Part shown: one piece after another, positions 46,700 through 60,370 of the stretch
Position numbering within the stretch: the first letter of the stretch is position 1
How the letters are laid out: every line of letters starts with the position of its first letter
Source of the DNA: Dermanyssus gallinae
Taxonomy: Eukaryota > Arthropoda > Arachnida > Mesostigmata > Dermanyssidae
Assembly: GCA_003439945.1 (NCBI GenBank)
Contig: QVRM01007040.1
Coordinates: forward strand, 618,001 to 682,000
Length of the DNA: 64,000 nt
Reading direction: 5' to 3'
Notes under the pieces: model-generated
What the model was told of the DNA's origin: nothing
Database searches by the model: none
What the model saw: the letters and a program-made list of their open reading frames with translations, nothing else
Translations under genes and position numbers: made by a program

Positions 46700-48420
46700 A
46701 GCCTAACCGAGCCGAGCCTAGCCGAGAGACAACCAGGTAAGAAGAGCGCGCAGAACTACCGCGCGCGCTGGTTCTGGCTGTAATGGTAGTGGTAGAGGTG
46801 GTGGAGGTGGAGGTCGTGCGTGATGATGAAGATGGTGGTGGTGTTGTTGTTGTTGATGATGTGGATAGTGTTGTTGTTGATGATGTGGATAGTGTTGTTG
46901 TTGCTCTTGTTGTTGCTTCTGCTGTTGTTGTTGTTGCTACTGTTGATGTTGTTGTTGCATTTGTTGTTGTTGCTGAAACTGTTGCCCGTTACTGGTGTAC
47001 TTGCCCGAACGAAGGACGAGAGGACGCTGCTTCGTTGCTGGTTGGGCTTTGGACAGCCTGCCTGGTGGCTCTGTCAAGTCTTCTCCGTCGTCGTCGTCCG
47101 TACACTGAGAGGTGTCCGTTTGGGCCACTACAGACAGATGAATAGCCAGACAGACAGACAGACAGATAGAGAGACCGGTGGACAAACACACCGGCCGATA
47201 ACCAGGGCTAGAGACAACAGAGGAGCAGGTGGTTGTCCAGCAAAGACTAGCAATCTATCCACCAACCGGCCGTTGGCTGGTTTGCTGGTTAGCTGGGTCG
47301 GTTCGTTGGTTGTTGGTTGGTTAGGCAGAGATGTCGCCGAAACAACCCACAGCGACGACCACCACCACCGCTTGCTAACACCACTAACCACGACTCTGAC
47401 TGACTGGAGGAGGATGGCGGCGAATGACTATTACTACTACTACCGCTACAACTGCTACTACTGTTACACCGAGGCGCAGAGTATTAGGACTGTTTCGACT
47501 AGATATTAAATTGCCGGTACCTTTAGTACTGCTGCTGTTGCGGCCGAGCTCTCGTACCACTGCAACTGGGCTCGAGTGTAGTTGTTGCTGTTGTTGTTGC
47601 GTTTGTTGTTCTTTCTCTCTACGGCTGGTCACCACTACCTACCTAGCCGTGGGTAGTGTAGTGCAGCGCGAGACAGCCGGCAGTCGGAGGGAAGCCAGAG
47701 GCAAGCGGCGAAGAGAGGAGCAAAGGAAGAGAATGCCACGCTCATGTACTCGCACGCACCCATAGACAGCCAGACAGGCAGACAGAGAGACATACCGAAA
47801 GACCGACGGTTTCCCTCGCTGGCAAGGGAAGGGTGGGAGCAAACACGTTGTCGATCGACACCCAGCGAGATGGCTGTAGAAAGAAGAGACGATTCGTCAA
47901 GAAGATCCTGTATGTAGATCACCACACGCACGCGCATCATGGTGAGCGTCGTGTCGTGTCGTAGTCGGGGTCGTCGCCGCAGCCGCCGCTGCTGCCGCAA
48001 TGATTGCCATCATTGCGATGATTTTGATTATGGCGGTTATGAGGATGATGGTGATGGTGATGAAGATGACAATGACCACGACAGCAACAACAACAATAAC
48101 CACGACAGTATCAACAACAAGAACAACAAGGAACGCAACAATAACGACAACAACGACGACGACAGCCGCAAGAACCGCAATAACTACACCGTCGACGGTG
48201 GTGACAAGCTCGAGGCACATGAAGCCACGAGTCACGAGGCCAACAAAAGATGAAAAAGACGAAGAAAATCAAAAGTAGAAGAAAAAGAAGCCGAGAAGCA
48301 GGAAGAGGATAAGCCGTAGTAGCATATAACGGGAAGCAGAGCAAAGGAAAAGAAGGAAACCAGTACGCCTTCTCAATAGCAATAAGAGATCGAAGATGTC
48401 AACTCTGTTGTTGTTGTCAT
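46700..48420. other. CpG- and triplet-rich block
   Basis: GC/CpG-rich segments (CCGCGCGCGCTGG near 46.76 kb, CCGCAGCCGCCGCTGCTGCC near 47.97 kb) are mixed with GTT, GAT and CAA triplet tracts and a 24-base unit (GATGATGTGGATAGTGTTGT and so on) repeated twice at 46855-46903. ORFs here are low-complexity. Its similarity to the malectin upstream region suggests a promoter or 5'UTR exon, possibly of the aquaporin. No start site can be assigned. Confidence 0.35.
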
Positions 48421-50280
48421 CGCCATCGTTGTTGCTGCTGCTGTTGTTGTCGTGGTTATTGACCTCTATGACATACTGATGATTATGTTGATACGAGGAT
48501 ATTGGTGGCGAGAGCATGGATGCCTTATAACCTTCCACTACAGACTCTTCTCTCCCGAACCTTGATCATTGCCTACGCTCTTAAAGGCCAATAGCTGCCG
48601 CCGGCCAACAACCGTTAATATTTGTACTACACCATTTTCTTCGAAATTAAGACTGGATGGAATTCTCTCCGTCATTTACATTTTTCTCTCCCTCAGTCTC
48701 AATCTTTCAAGTATGATCATGCTCCCTGGTGGAACGGGTAACGACCAATTAATTTTTCTTTTGTGCACGGTTTTCCGTCTTCATTCCGTTTAATGCATTT
48801 TGAAAGTCACGCTTTACTACCACCCCACAATATTCGCTTGCTCACTATTGGTTCCGCTCCCCGTTAGTTTCAAGGCGCGCAACAAACGAATTCGGGCAGA
48901 TTAAACATTTGCAGTACTATACCGGTGATCGTGCAAATCGCTCAGTTCTAAAGGGGTGATAGTGCAAAACCGCAATAAGCGGCCTTAGAGCGCCGGGTTT
49001 GATAGCTTCTCCATCGCCATCGCCCGGAAGGTCCTTAGACTGGCGCACCCGTTAGGTCCACTGGGCCGCTTGACCAACTAGAGAGACCAATTCGTGACGG
49101 CGGTGCGTATATCCGTGTTCCGTAAGAGCAGTGTTATCAATCGTGATTGGCACTTTTTTCTGAAGAGCATGGCACAGCCCTTCCGTTGAAACGTCACGGG
49201 TATGCCACATTCGGGAAAGCAGTAGTCTGTCAGTCTACCACAGGGTAGGCACATTCCCCTGAGCCAGTTTCATCTAGGCTGCTCTTGCGTAATCCCGAAC
49301 GTCTGAGCGTGGGCGCGATCTGCCAGTTTGCCGCAAAGCCGCAAAAGAATGGTGTGCAAGAAAGGTCCCGGCTCTCTGGTGCTGACTAGAAGGGCTTCGA
49401 AGTAACGTGAAAAAGAACTCTCGTGGTTCTTGACACATAGCTGATCTCATGCTTTTTGCAAAGCAAAGCCATTTCGATACCATTGCATTAGGCGGACGTG
49501 CGGTACCATTAAACTATGCGTTAAACTGAAGTTGACGGGCTCTAGTGAATGCCACGGCGGATTTTAAGCAGCGGGTGCTGTAACGTTGTCTCCAAGACGG
49601 GTCCAAAGGCTTGCACCTCTGATGCGTTTTGCAACGACCCGAACTTCATGATCTTGAAAAACGCCTCAATCATTTTATCGGAATGGGAAAATAAAGTTGA
49701 ACAAGCAAGTTGAAATTTTCAGTTACTCTCACCTCTGGTCTGGTCTTGCATGTGACAATCGCTACGTCTATACCAGATACATAGTTCATGGTTATCATCA
49801 CCTGGTCTGTTCAAACACGAGCTTCCACGAGGAGTACACCGAGTGCATATGTCGATTGTACTCTCAGGCGTGTACAAAGTTTCATGCGTCTGCCTGTCTG
49901 GCCCTTGCGAAGATATCACTGCACTGCCTCTCTCGAATAATGTGCCGTCAGCAGCTGACTATGTAATTGTATAGCCTGTATAATTATCTATGTTGTATCT
50001 ATAATATGTATGCTGGACCCCCCGTAACGGTGCACACGTTCGTCATGTTCCCACCCTAAATGATTCACGCATTTTGAGTGCACAGCCGTATTCGTACAGT
50101 AGGTATCGTAAAATGTACTGTTACACCATTTTCGACGCTGATGGCGGGCACCGATAACAGCCTAATCAAACAAAATTTGTCATTTTACAAAATCTTTCTC
50201 CTAATTTGAACATACAGCCACTACAGGCGTCTGTTTCAATGTCTACCATACATAGTTTTGCGAATCACACCCATGATTAA

Positions 50281-50524
50281 ACGGTAAAGGTGTTTTTTTT
50301 TTGGGTAAGCCAATCTGGAACACCAACGGTGCACATAAATGTTTTAATGCAAATTATAACATTATGCTTGTTCGGTCGTGAGGTCTGGTGTGTGTACGTG
50401 CGTGTCGTTAGTGAGATTAACCGTATCCTGTCTACCATTTCAATCTCTATATTAGAGAGCTATTTTTCTTAAGCAGTTATCTCGATCATATTTTATTACT
50501 TATAGGCACGTGGCTTTTATTATG

Positions 50525-50567
<43 letters not shown>

Positions 50568-50634
50568 CATATATAAAATATTGTGATGATTTATTAATCA
50601 TTTACAATACGTTTGCACACTCGGCAGTGCTCGT

Positions 50635-50672
<38 letters not shown>

Positions 50673-50945
50673 GTTAATTGATTAGCATTTCACTGTTTTG
50701 CAATACAATAAATACTCCGTCAAAAACATTATTAGATAAGTATTCAGGTATCGACTATCCTTAGAAGTATTGCCTGTTTGTATTTGAGACGTTTGGGGGT
50801 TCTGCCTTTGCATTAGGCTGAGTCAGCGTGTGAGTTCTTAATCTTTAATCGGAACTTCAAGGTAATTGATGTTGTCACGTGATGTACAAAGATGGAATGC
50901 GGCTCCCTTAGGGGAACTTGATAAACAGTACTAGCCAATTATTTT
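50281..50945 (+). repeat. dispersed repeat D, copy 1
   Basis: Two blocks, 50310-50520 (CGGTGCACATAAATGTTTTA, then ACCATTTCAATCT and GTTATCTCGAT.ATATTTTAT) and 50705-50945 (CGTCAAAAACATTATTAGAT, then TCACGTGATGTACAA and GGGGAACTT), are separated by (TA)n-containing sequence. Both blocks recur in the same order at 54.05-54.27 and 55.45-55.69 kb. Identity is about 75-85 percent by eye. No coding motif or element ends recognised. Confidence 0.85.
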
Positions 50946-51424
50946 CGTTGGTTGATGTTAGCCTACATCACAACATCAACCTTCCAGTTTTAAGCTCCGC
51001 GTTGAGTGAGAATACTACTAAGGGTGGAGCTGGTATAGATAAAGAAAATAGACGAGAGTTGTATCAATTGTCATAAGGCCGAGACGTTAACTATATCTTG
51101 CTTTAAGTACAGTTAAGATAAAAACGGCATTTTGACAAGAGTCTTGAACACCCAACCATGTATATTTTCCAAATCACGATGGATCAGGTTGTGCATACGT
51201 CGATCAGATTAGTTTAGAAAACCTTTTCAAATGTAACTTCTAGAAAAGTGACATAAACGATTTCATTAACTAGAGAAACGTATATATATATATATATATA
51301 TATATTGATTGGTTTAGTCGCTTGATAAGTGTGTAGACATATCACCCCTTTTATATCAGGGGCGCATAGCGCTGCAGCTATTAATTACCTATATTATACT
51401 CCCCGCTTTTTGCTCTTTATGTGT

Positions 51425-51488
<64 letters not shown>

Positions 51489-51721
51489 AAATGCGCGCAT
51501 GTCAAATAATACACAAAGCATATGTGTAAAAAAAAGGATACGGGCATGCTAGTGAGCTTTTGGAGCAATTTACGGTCGACATAACTGGCCTTGTGAGAAC
51601 ACCGTTCATAGGGTTATGCAAGAGTTTCACAGTACAGATAAGTTAACAAGTTTATTAAAATGACATTTAAGTGTTACAGCGAGATGTAATTAACTATCAA
51701 CATTAGGGCTTGTGGGGAGCG

Positions 51722-52160
51722 CTACCAGTCGAGCTTATCCTCGAGGCAGCCCCTTATTGTGCCCATTACTGCTGCCGCATTGCCGCGTTGAACTGCCAGC
51801 GATAGTCGCTGAAGTAGAAACTCAAGTGCTCTTTTTTCCCCTGTCGCCAGTTCAATTTGTTTGCCAATTTTCTGTAAAAGCGACCATGCCTCAGGTCCGG
51901 GCCCCCCGAGTGTCTCGAATACTAGCGGCACAAAAATGAACTCGTTGGCGAGCTGGGCATATTTGTTGGTCTTTAGACGCTCAGCCTTGCGTGCTGCGGA
52001 GCCAGCGGAAGATGCACTGGCCTCCAGGTTCGACGGGGCGAGCGTGTCGGTGATAGTCGCATCCCAAACAAGCGCCTTTCCCCTTTCAAAGGAGATAAGG
52101 GTAAGACCGTCTGGTCTCTTTCCATCGCTTCTCAGGAGGCCGGCGGGCTCTCGGATGATA
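51722..52160 (-). pseudogene. RLE-type non-LTR retrotransposon, C-terminal endonuclease-domain fragment
   Basis: About 146 uninterrupted codons on the minus strand ending at a natural TAG (51722-51724). It contains REPAGLLRSDGKRPDG, then a short strand, then ALVWDATITDTLAPS, ARKAERLKTNKYAQL and FVPLVFETLGGPGPEAW. The RPDG...WDAT spacing fits a PD-(D/E)XK nuclease core. It is the best-preserved tail of the family also seen at 13.6 and 18.0 kb. Upstream, homology becomes hard to follow after about 52.2 kb. Confidence 0.82.
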
Positions 52161-53847
52161 AGTAAAGCTGATAAAGTACAGATAAGTAAAGCGCCCAGTC
52201 TTCAAAGACGACGGAGCGCTCGTGTGGCCTGAAAATGTCGCCTCTGTGGCCGACAATGGAGCGCAATGTCCGGACTCGTCGGTTCGGCGACGGGACCAAC
52301 AATTGGATCTTTCGGGCACGTTAACCTGGTGTATTTTGAGGTTGCATCTAGCGATGATCCACATAGAATTCAGCTGACACAAGAACTCAGGCCTACGGAT
52401 CACCAGGAATAGCTAAACTTCGCCAATTGAGCTTTCAAGATGACGAGCAGCGTGATGCGATTTTGTGAAGGAAGTTTCCTTTCCCGACAAAGCTTCTTTT
52501 CATCTAAATGGAATTGTGAATAAACAAAACTGTCATTTCTAGGCAACTAAAAAGCCTCACGTAATTCGCGAAGAGCCGCTACATGTGCCCTATATGACAG
52601 TCTGGCGCGGCGTCTGGACGAAGGGAATTATTGAACCTTACATGTTTCAGTCCATGTGAATGACGAGCGGTATCGCAGCAGCACATCCTTAATGTCTGTT
52701 GTGGCCGAATTTGAACGAAATCGATACGATTAAACTCTGGTTCGAAGACGAAGGTGCCACAAGTCACGCAGCCGGCGGGACAGTTGAGGTTAATCTTGGG
52801 GGTAACGGGGATATTCACTGACCTTCGAAATCTGGCGATTTAGCGCCGTTAGACTTTTTTGTGGGGTTTTTTCAAAAGTAAAGTGTACACTAATAATCCA
52901 ACCAACACCAGCAGCAACCTAAAAACCAATAATGAAGCATGCATTTATGTAACTGAGTTTAATTTTAGTGGAAAAGAGTGCTAAAAATGGGGGTCTCTTA
53001 TCTAGCTTGTAAAAACCAAACAAAATTCGCCACCTTACCTATAATGTATTTTATTAAAAGCGATTATTAGTATTTTATTAAAAATGAGTTACAATAAAGT
53101 AAAGTAACTTTAAAAATACAATAAACATTCTTGTCTTTGTTGTCTTGTTACACTTAAACATATCAACCTATTTTTCAACCCTACATATACGAGGCATACC
53201 TATATGTGTATATGTGTAAAAAGAAAAAGGGAGAGTAGACTGTTATACATCGATTGATCTAATAGACGAGGAAAATGAACGGGAGGTGACCCCAATAATT
53301 TGTCTCGTCTATGAGATCATTAATCGATGGTTGGCTACTGGTCAAAACTGAGAACAAATGATCTTTGGCGAACGTGCGCAGAGAAAATTACAGATATCCG
53401 TCGAAGATGAATTAAAGTGAATTGAAACGACACTTCGAGTTAACTAACATACGCAGGCATACGCATAGTGATCATTGAGACGGTACTGTGTTCCTTTCAA
53501 CCGATATCGTGGACCGAACAATTTATTGATGGCGCTTCGAAACCAAACGGAGACGCAGTGCGCATGGCTCAGCGATGCTCGGACTGGCGCATTGCGCTCG
53601 TTGGGACCGCTCGCAGTCATAACGTCATTTTCATTTCAGCAAAACATATGTGCAATCGGTCGTATTTGCTGGCTCCACGCTTGGCCGATTGACCGTCAGG
53701 TGGTGCTGCAACATAAACTCCAAGACTCCTTTTCTATTTCTACTGCTTTTGCTAGTGCTACAGCTGGAGCAATAATACTCTAGACACATTTCTCAAAGGC
53801 ATTACGTTTTGCCATGCTTTCTATCTCAGCAATAATTACTCGCTTTT

Positions 53848-53965
<118 letters not shown>

Positions 53966-54045
53966 GTATTAAAGATGTTCATCAAACTCAGCTACCGTAC
54001 ATTAGAAGGCCGCAAGATTCCTTAAACTAACATTTTTAACAATCG

Positions 54046-54300
54046 AATGGAGAAGGAAAGCAGAAATAAAAAATCTGGAACAGTATCGGTGCACATAAAA
54101 CGTTTAATGCCAACTACGCAATTATTTACGTTCGTTCTTGACGTCGGGTGTGTGTGTGTGTTTTCTGAGACTAGCCGTGTCCTATCTACCATTTCAATCT
54201 ACATATCGGAGAGCTATTTTTACGCAGTTATCTCGATGATATTTTATTACTTATAAGCACGTGCTCCTTAATCTGATATACTGGTATAATCAGTATTTAT

Positions 54301-54344
<44 letters not shown>

Positions 54345-55690
54345 GGTGTTCCTATTTGTGTGTCCAAAACGCTAGGGTATGGTCAAACTCGGTGAGAAAA
54401 TAATTTTTGCCAATGGGTGGAAGCCGGGAAAACTTTTGTTTAGGAGTGAGGATGAAATTTATAAAAGCAGTTATTCTGTCTTTTTCTCCTACATAGTTGT
54501 GCAAAATCTACATTTGCGGGAGAACCAGTCAGCGCACAAAGGAACCGATCATACCGGCGTGTTTGGCGGAAAAATGCACAATAAAGTATACATTACTAGC
54601 TTGCGTAGCAAAAAGCGAATAGCCAGATTAAGGAAAGTCATAAAAAGTCAAAATGTTACGTTACCGCTTTTTTGTGCAACATCGTAATTTTTTCCATTAC
54701 GACCAAAAATGCACGTCCAAAAGACTACTCTTAGGCAATAGCAGATTTAATGCCCACTACATTCGTACCAAAGTGATGGTGCTGCGTTACGTAGTTGCCA
54801 AGTAACTAAGCTTTTTCGACAGTCATAGTTGTTATGTTTCACGTTGAAGTTTTCACGTCCAGAACCGTAGCATTTTGCCAAGACGTTTCCGCCCCCTCTT
54901 TCCATTAGAAAAAATTATTCTCTTGCTGAGTTCTACCAAACCTCAAAATATGCAAAATAAGCTTAGTGACTTGACAACTACGTAACGCAGCACCATCACC
55001 TTGATACGAAAATGATGGGCATTAAATTTGCTATTGCGTGAGAGTGGTATTTCGGACGTACATTTCTGGTCGCAATGGAAAAATTTTACGACTTTTTCAT
55101 GAAAAGGCGTTAACGTAAAATATCGACTTTTCATGACTTTCCTTAATCTGGCTATTAGCTTTTTGCTACGCAAGCTAGTGAAGTATCTTCCGTTGTGCAG
55201 AATTTTCCTCTAAACACGCCGGTGTAATCGGTTCCTTCATGCGTTGACTGGTTCTCCCGCAAACAGAGATTTCGCACAACTATGTAAGAAAAAAAAGGCA
55301 GAAAAACTACTTTTATAAACTTCACTCTCTCTCCTAAACAAGACGTTTCCACGTCTTCCCTCCATAGGGAAAACTTATTTTCTTGCCGAGTTCTATCAAA
55401 CCTCCAAATGCGTGCACAACAATATGAATGACCCTGTATATAATACTATACATACTGCGCCAAAAACATTAATAGATAAATACTCAGGGATCGACTACTC
55501 TTAAGTTTTGTACGTTTGAATATGAGACGCTTGGTGGTCCTGCCTTTACATATAGATTGATTCAGCGAAATGGCAAAGTTCTCCATTTTTGACCGGAACC
55601 TCAAGGTCATTAGAAAGCTTGCGTCATCACTTGTCACGTGATGTACAAGGATGGAATGCGGCTTCCGTTAGGGGAACTTTATTGAATTGG
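54046..55690 (+). repeat. dispersed repeat D, copy 2, split by a foldback element
   Basis: The first block (54060-54270) and second block (55445-55690) match repeat D copy 1 in order and orientation. In copy 1 they are separated by a short TA-bearing spacer of about 190 bases; here a 1.1 kb insertion occupies that place after the (TA)n at 54303-54340. Confidence 0.85.
54341..55440. mobile_element. foldback (long inverted repeat) element
   Basis: Left arm about 54341-54818 and right arm about 54957-55440 are inverted copies, roughly 80 percent identical. Both arms read SYIVV.NL.LRENQS.H.GTD.TGVF.GK on opposite strands. The ends are CAGGGTGTTCCTATT and, inverted, CAGGGTCATTCATATT. The roughly 140-base centre holds a third copy of the arm-end sequence (54879-54950, AAGACGTTTCCGCC...) in the same orientation as the right end. 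The arm reading frames have no recognised homology. Probably a non-autonomous DNA element that inserted into TA repeats. Confidence 0.8.
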
Positions 55691-57576
55691 ACTTATTCTA
55701 GATTAGACTACTGATTACAAATTTGCTCAAAGACAATTGTTTCGGAAGGCTTTTTACAATTGGCTTTGCTCACTTGCACGTAGTTAAGGCGACCCATGGA
55801 CAGTTGATGAGCCAAGCGAAAATCATTAACAGACGCGACTGAGAGCCACGGTCGGTCCCATGAGCGGCGAATGGCTTCACGCCATTTTCCCGCCGCAGCT
55901 GGGGACAATGCTGGATAATACCACACACCGCATCGTCTCCGCCCTGCGATTGGGGAATTATATTGCAATAATTGTGCTAGATGTAACACACCGATGTCTT
56001 CTACGGGCGAGCATGCTCTTGCTTGCGCGCCGGAAGGAACGCCGGTAAGTTCTCAAGGCGGTCGGCTCTGAGTGACGTAATACACTAGCTAATACAGTCA
56101 GCCTACATCCTTGCAGTTAAAAAGCCAATTGGACTGTCATCAAACAGCCAACTGTGACCGGGTGGTTTGACTAGTTCTATGGAGTGAAAACCGCTGTCTC
56201 GTATACGCCGAGTCACCGTGTCTAGTACATTGGCCGCATTGTATGCTCGTCATACCAGCCGGGCGGTCGGAGTAGCCGGTCACCATGCAGAAGACCGCAA
56301 GCTGTCAAAATACCGCAAACTCGAGTAAAACTTCATCTTTCCACCTGTCGCTTTCGAGACATTGGATCCAATGGGAAAAATTAGAAGGAGTTCTCTCTCG
56401 CCGGGCATAACAACCAGGGCCCCTGTGGCAGCCGGTGACAGGAGAGCCTGGCAGTTTCTGCTACGGAGCATATCGGTGATAATTCAACGCGGAAACGCAG
56501 TGTAGATCATTGGTTTAATGCTCACGGGCAAGAAACTTGCATTTCCGCCGTAGCGTTAGAAATGAATAAGCAACTGAATGACGGCGATAAATAAATATGT
56601 GTGTGTGTGTGTTTCAATTTGTTAGAATTACATATGCGTACAGGATCATTATTGAGTCAAGTCTTATAAAGGTTAGGGCGCCACTGGTTTAACCGTAAAC
56701 GCTGGATGAATCTGAACCTGCATGTTGGCGCACCTCCGGCTCGGTTTTAACGAGGCCTCTACGATTATCGTAATGCTTGTACTCAATGTGAACATAATAC
56801 GCTAATGAGATTTCATGGTTTTACAATACACACACGCTATCATGCAATTAAATTGTGTAATTGAGTAGCTAGCGCGATCGGAGAAGAAAAAACGGGCAAA
56901 GGGTGGTAAGGCAATGCCGCAGCCACATGCGGCAATCATGGCGTGGCAGCTGTAACGGTGTGTGACGCCAGACGCAGTTATTCAGCATGGAGATGGGACG
57001 GCCAGCCCTCAACAATTACCAAAATGGCCCAGATTCACATGTCGACTACACAAACAAATGAAACATGTTGTAGGCCGTCAGTCTAATTTCCATTGCAACA
57101 GACGATTGTGGTGTTGTTCATCCATTCAATAGTTAGTTACGAATGCTGCAAATCGCCGAATAGGCGGGTACTATTTGACTTTGCATGCGCCTATTTGGCC
57201 AGCAGCCAGACGGATTTTGGAACGATGGATCGCTGGCTTCTTAGGTTAATGGAGATTAAGTCGAAGAAGTGTCCTAGCATTTCACATTTTGTAATTTGAC
57301 GTAAAACAGATTTGTTGTCCGAAAAGTGAGTCTATACTAAGAATAACATTAGCTCGCACGCTTAGAGGGTACCTGACCTACCGGCGCATTTTGTCGCATG
57401 GGGCTCCCGATAGGAGAGCCATATGTAAGTTTGGAAAGAATTGAAGAAGAGGAAGAAAATATTTGTAAATGCGAATATACACATGATGAGTTGTCAGAAT
57501 GAAGCAGCGTAAGATGATATTATTAAGGCGCAGTTGATATATTATTGCCTTTACAACCTTGATAAAGTCCTCGATG

Positions 57577-57712
57577 TAATGCCAAAGTAATACCGAGCCT
57601 GGGGGGTGGAGAGGAATCCGGGTTTAGTGGGTTTGCGAGTCTCACACTAGTCACGCAGGCTGCTAGTGGCGCATGTGCATCATGCATTCCCGAAACCTCC
57701 CAGAACAAAAAA
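57577..57712 (+). repeat. dispersed repeat C, copy 2
   Basis: Matches the reverse complement of 25372-25500 (GTAATGCCAAAGTAATACCG, TCTCACACTAGTCACGC, GCATTCCCGAAACC). A shorter third match (GGGTCTAGTGGGTTTGTGAG) lies at about 63866-63885. Confidence 0.7.
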
Positions 57713-57779
57713 AAACCTTGATAAAGTAGAAGCTAAAATAAAGATCAAGCGTAACGTAGTAACGTATGCGCCTAGGTCA

Positions 57780-58900
57780 CGTGTTTAAGCGAGAGTCGGT
57801 ATAATGCAGTAGTTAATTTTGAATAATCGAAGTCAAATACTTCATGCTTTAATGCTACGCATTTGTAGGGTGAGAGAATCATGTAATTTTCAGAACACTA
57901 TCTAGCAATGAGATCGACAGCCGACTGCAGCACAGCATGAGAGTCACTTGAGAACACAGGATAATAAAGTTTAAAGCCATCTGCATATTCGATATATTTG
58001 ACGTTAGGTGGCAGGTACTTCTTTATATCCTAAACAATCTTTTTCGAATTCCCTATTTTGATCAAATTAAACGCACTGAAATGTTTCGAGCACTTTTCGA
58101 GCATTTACGAACATAGCCCAGTTCTGGGTCATCTCTAAAAGCTGTGTACGTGTAAACCGATGGGTGGTCAAGTCGGACTTTGCAGTGCATAAGCGGTTTA
58201 AAATCAAGAAGTAATTTAAGTGATTAGCGAAAATGTTTTCATTGACGCAACATGGTATAGAATATTACGAAACAGCACAGTAATGCTCAGCTTTCTTTTT
58301 CAATCCTTTCTTGCAGACAGGGACAATAAGACTTAGTAAAAAGGTTGGGTATAGCGCCGTCGTTATAAGATTTTTTAAAGATGAGTGGCTCCGCTAAAAC
58401 TACGCAAAATATTTATAAAACTTTGGATGAATGTTTTCAGGTTTAAGGTTAGTTGTGACTAGATCGCATACTCAGAGAGTCATGCAAGGATTCCTGAATT
58501 CGCTTGACCACGCAGATATGCCATATACAATTTTGCCGTCGATTTTGCATCGACTGAATACTGATCATTTAATTACAGTCTGCTTTGCTGACTACCGGGC
58601 TTCGGATCATACGCGCCTGCACACACGTGAATACTTGGTCTACGTCACTTATAGATAGAGAATATATCAGAAAACGCTGCAATTCCGCAAGAGGATCACA
58701 TCTTCGATTATGGCCTGACCAGGACTACCCGATTTCTTAGGCCGTGGAAACACGAAAGCGCAATCGAGTTTATGCATAATACTTGTTTTTAACTTCCACG
58801 TTCGTGTCTTTAACAGGAAGAGCCTTAACATAACCTCCATCATGTTTAACCATCGTACAATTGAGACTTTACCGATTGCCCTGGCCAACTAGGGAGGATC
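57780..58900 (-). pseudogene. decayed CR1/L2-like non-LTR retrotransposon, RT fragment
   Basis: Minus strand, broken frames: IVPVCKKGLKKKAEHY (as in VVPIFKKG....NYRPIS), LCTAKSDLTTHRFTRTQLLE (as in L...QHGFR.GRST.T.LLE), then PPNVKYIEYADGFKLYYPVF (the YADD palm, here YADG) and LQSAVDLIAR.CSENYM...KC. The second catalytic Asp is lost and stops are present. Confidence 0.8.
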
Positions 58901-59654
58901 ATGCATAGTTAATTTCGTATTCTTATTGAACTCGTCCCTGACTTTAACGCGCCACGCTCATTCTTTCGGCATGCAAACACGCTATAACGAGTGTTTCCTA
59001 TTACTCAAATGTGGCTCATCTGAGGCGCACATAAGTTTGAATAAAGCTGCCCTACTGTTCGGCCTTAATCCATGTTAATTCATTAAAGCGGTACCGACCT
59101 GGTACCCAAATTATCCCGATAAATGCCATATCGAGGAATCTGGGTACATATTTGCCTCAAAACTATATATAAGAACAGTTAGACACCCAAAAGTTCCCCC
59201 TTACCCTGCGGGAAGGTACAAACCTTTACACTAGCTAGACCCCTCAAGCCTACTCCAAGTACAGAATAATGATGGTGTTAGTTCCTCTTTTTTAGGTAGT
59301 TACCAGGATGGCTACGCATCCCCTCTTGTCTACACCATCCTTGTTTTTTTGGACATTAGCAAGTTTATGCCGATGACTTTGAACTTGCTCATCCGCATTA
59401 TTATGTAATGCTTGTCATTAGGTATACAGATGTATGCTTGACTGCACAAGTATATTTTAGCCTCTTCAAACGCATGTACTGCGCTACAGCGCTTACATTA
59501 GACACTGATGAAGAGTGTTTAAAAGACAATCCTAAAGCGTCTCCGATGAAATTGCCTTTCAGCTAATACCGCCGACCTTCTACTAACGCCTTATCCCTTT
59601 ACCTTCTTTCGACGGCGCAATGAAAGCATAGTATGTCAACTGGAGCAGGCCTCT

Positions 59655-59905
59655 TAAGCACTCGCTTCATATCAAACTCACTACCGTGGCTGTTAACCGC
59701 TATGTAACAATATGCTTTCCTGAAGCATTGAAATCACTAAAATCATTGAAATTGAATAAGAAAAACAAGAAATAAAAATTGAAAAAAAAATCGTTGAAAT
59801 CATTGAAATCAACAATATGTTTAAAACACTCGTTTCATATCAAACCCACTACCGTGGCTGTTGGCCCGCTAATCAACAATATACTAGCTTGAAGCATTGC
59901 TAGAC
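59655..59905 (+). repeat. 75-base direct repeat, two copies 163 bases apart
   Basis: CACTACCGTGGCTGTT with its flanks (CTCGCTTCATATCAAACTCA before, CAATAT...GAAGCATTG after) occurs at about 59655-59740 and again at 59818-59905. The spacer is A-rich with ATTGAAATCA units. Class unknown. Confidence 0.85.
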
Positions 59906-60370
59906 TTACACACAAACTGATAAACATCTTCTTAGCCGGCTTGGTTAAACCTACTTATCGCCACATGTATTTAGGACTGTTATTTAATCTAAGGATCTAT
60001 GAACCGTCGTCTGGTTTTCTCTACGTGTTTGGAGGCGTCTGCTATATTATATCACCTCTATTCACTCGCCAACCGCAGTTTATATATAACCTTAACTGCG
60101 TTTGTTCTCAAAATATGACTATCTTTGAATTTCGGAGAACAGTTCCTAGAGCAACAAAGCAAGTGTAAGAATAACTAAAAAGAGTAAGATATTACAAAAT
60201 GACACAGACACGTAATTTATTAAAACCCGCACTCTACTGGCTCAATGCATTATGGCAGAAAAATAATACAACTGCAAAACGGGTACAGTAAATCTGCATG
60301 ACTTATTCTTATGTTCGATGTCAATTAGAGTGTACTCCATTTTCTGGCGTTTTCTAACATTAATAATAAC

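Noticed and set aside
46820..47509. 229-codon plus-strand ORF
   Set aside because: The first third is GTT-repeat poly-Leu and the rest has no family resemblance; overlapping ORFs exist in several frames of the same CpG/triplet-rich block.
47897..48235. 112-codon minus ORF that looks like a multi-pass membrane protein
   Set aside because: The Val/Ile runs come from GAT/AAC triplet repeats read in one frame.
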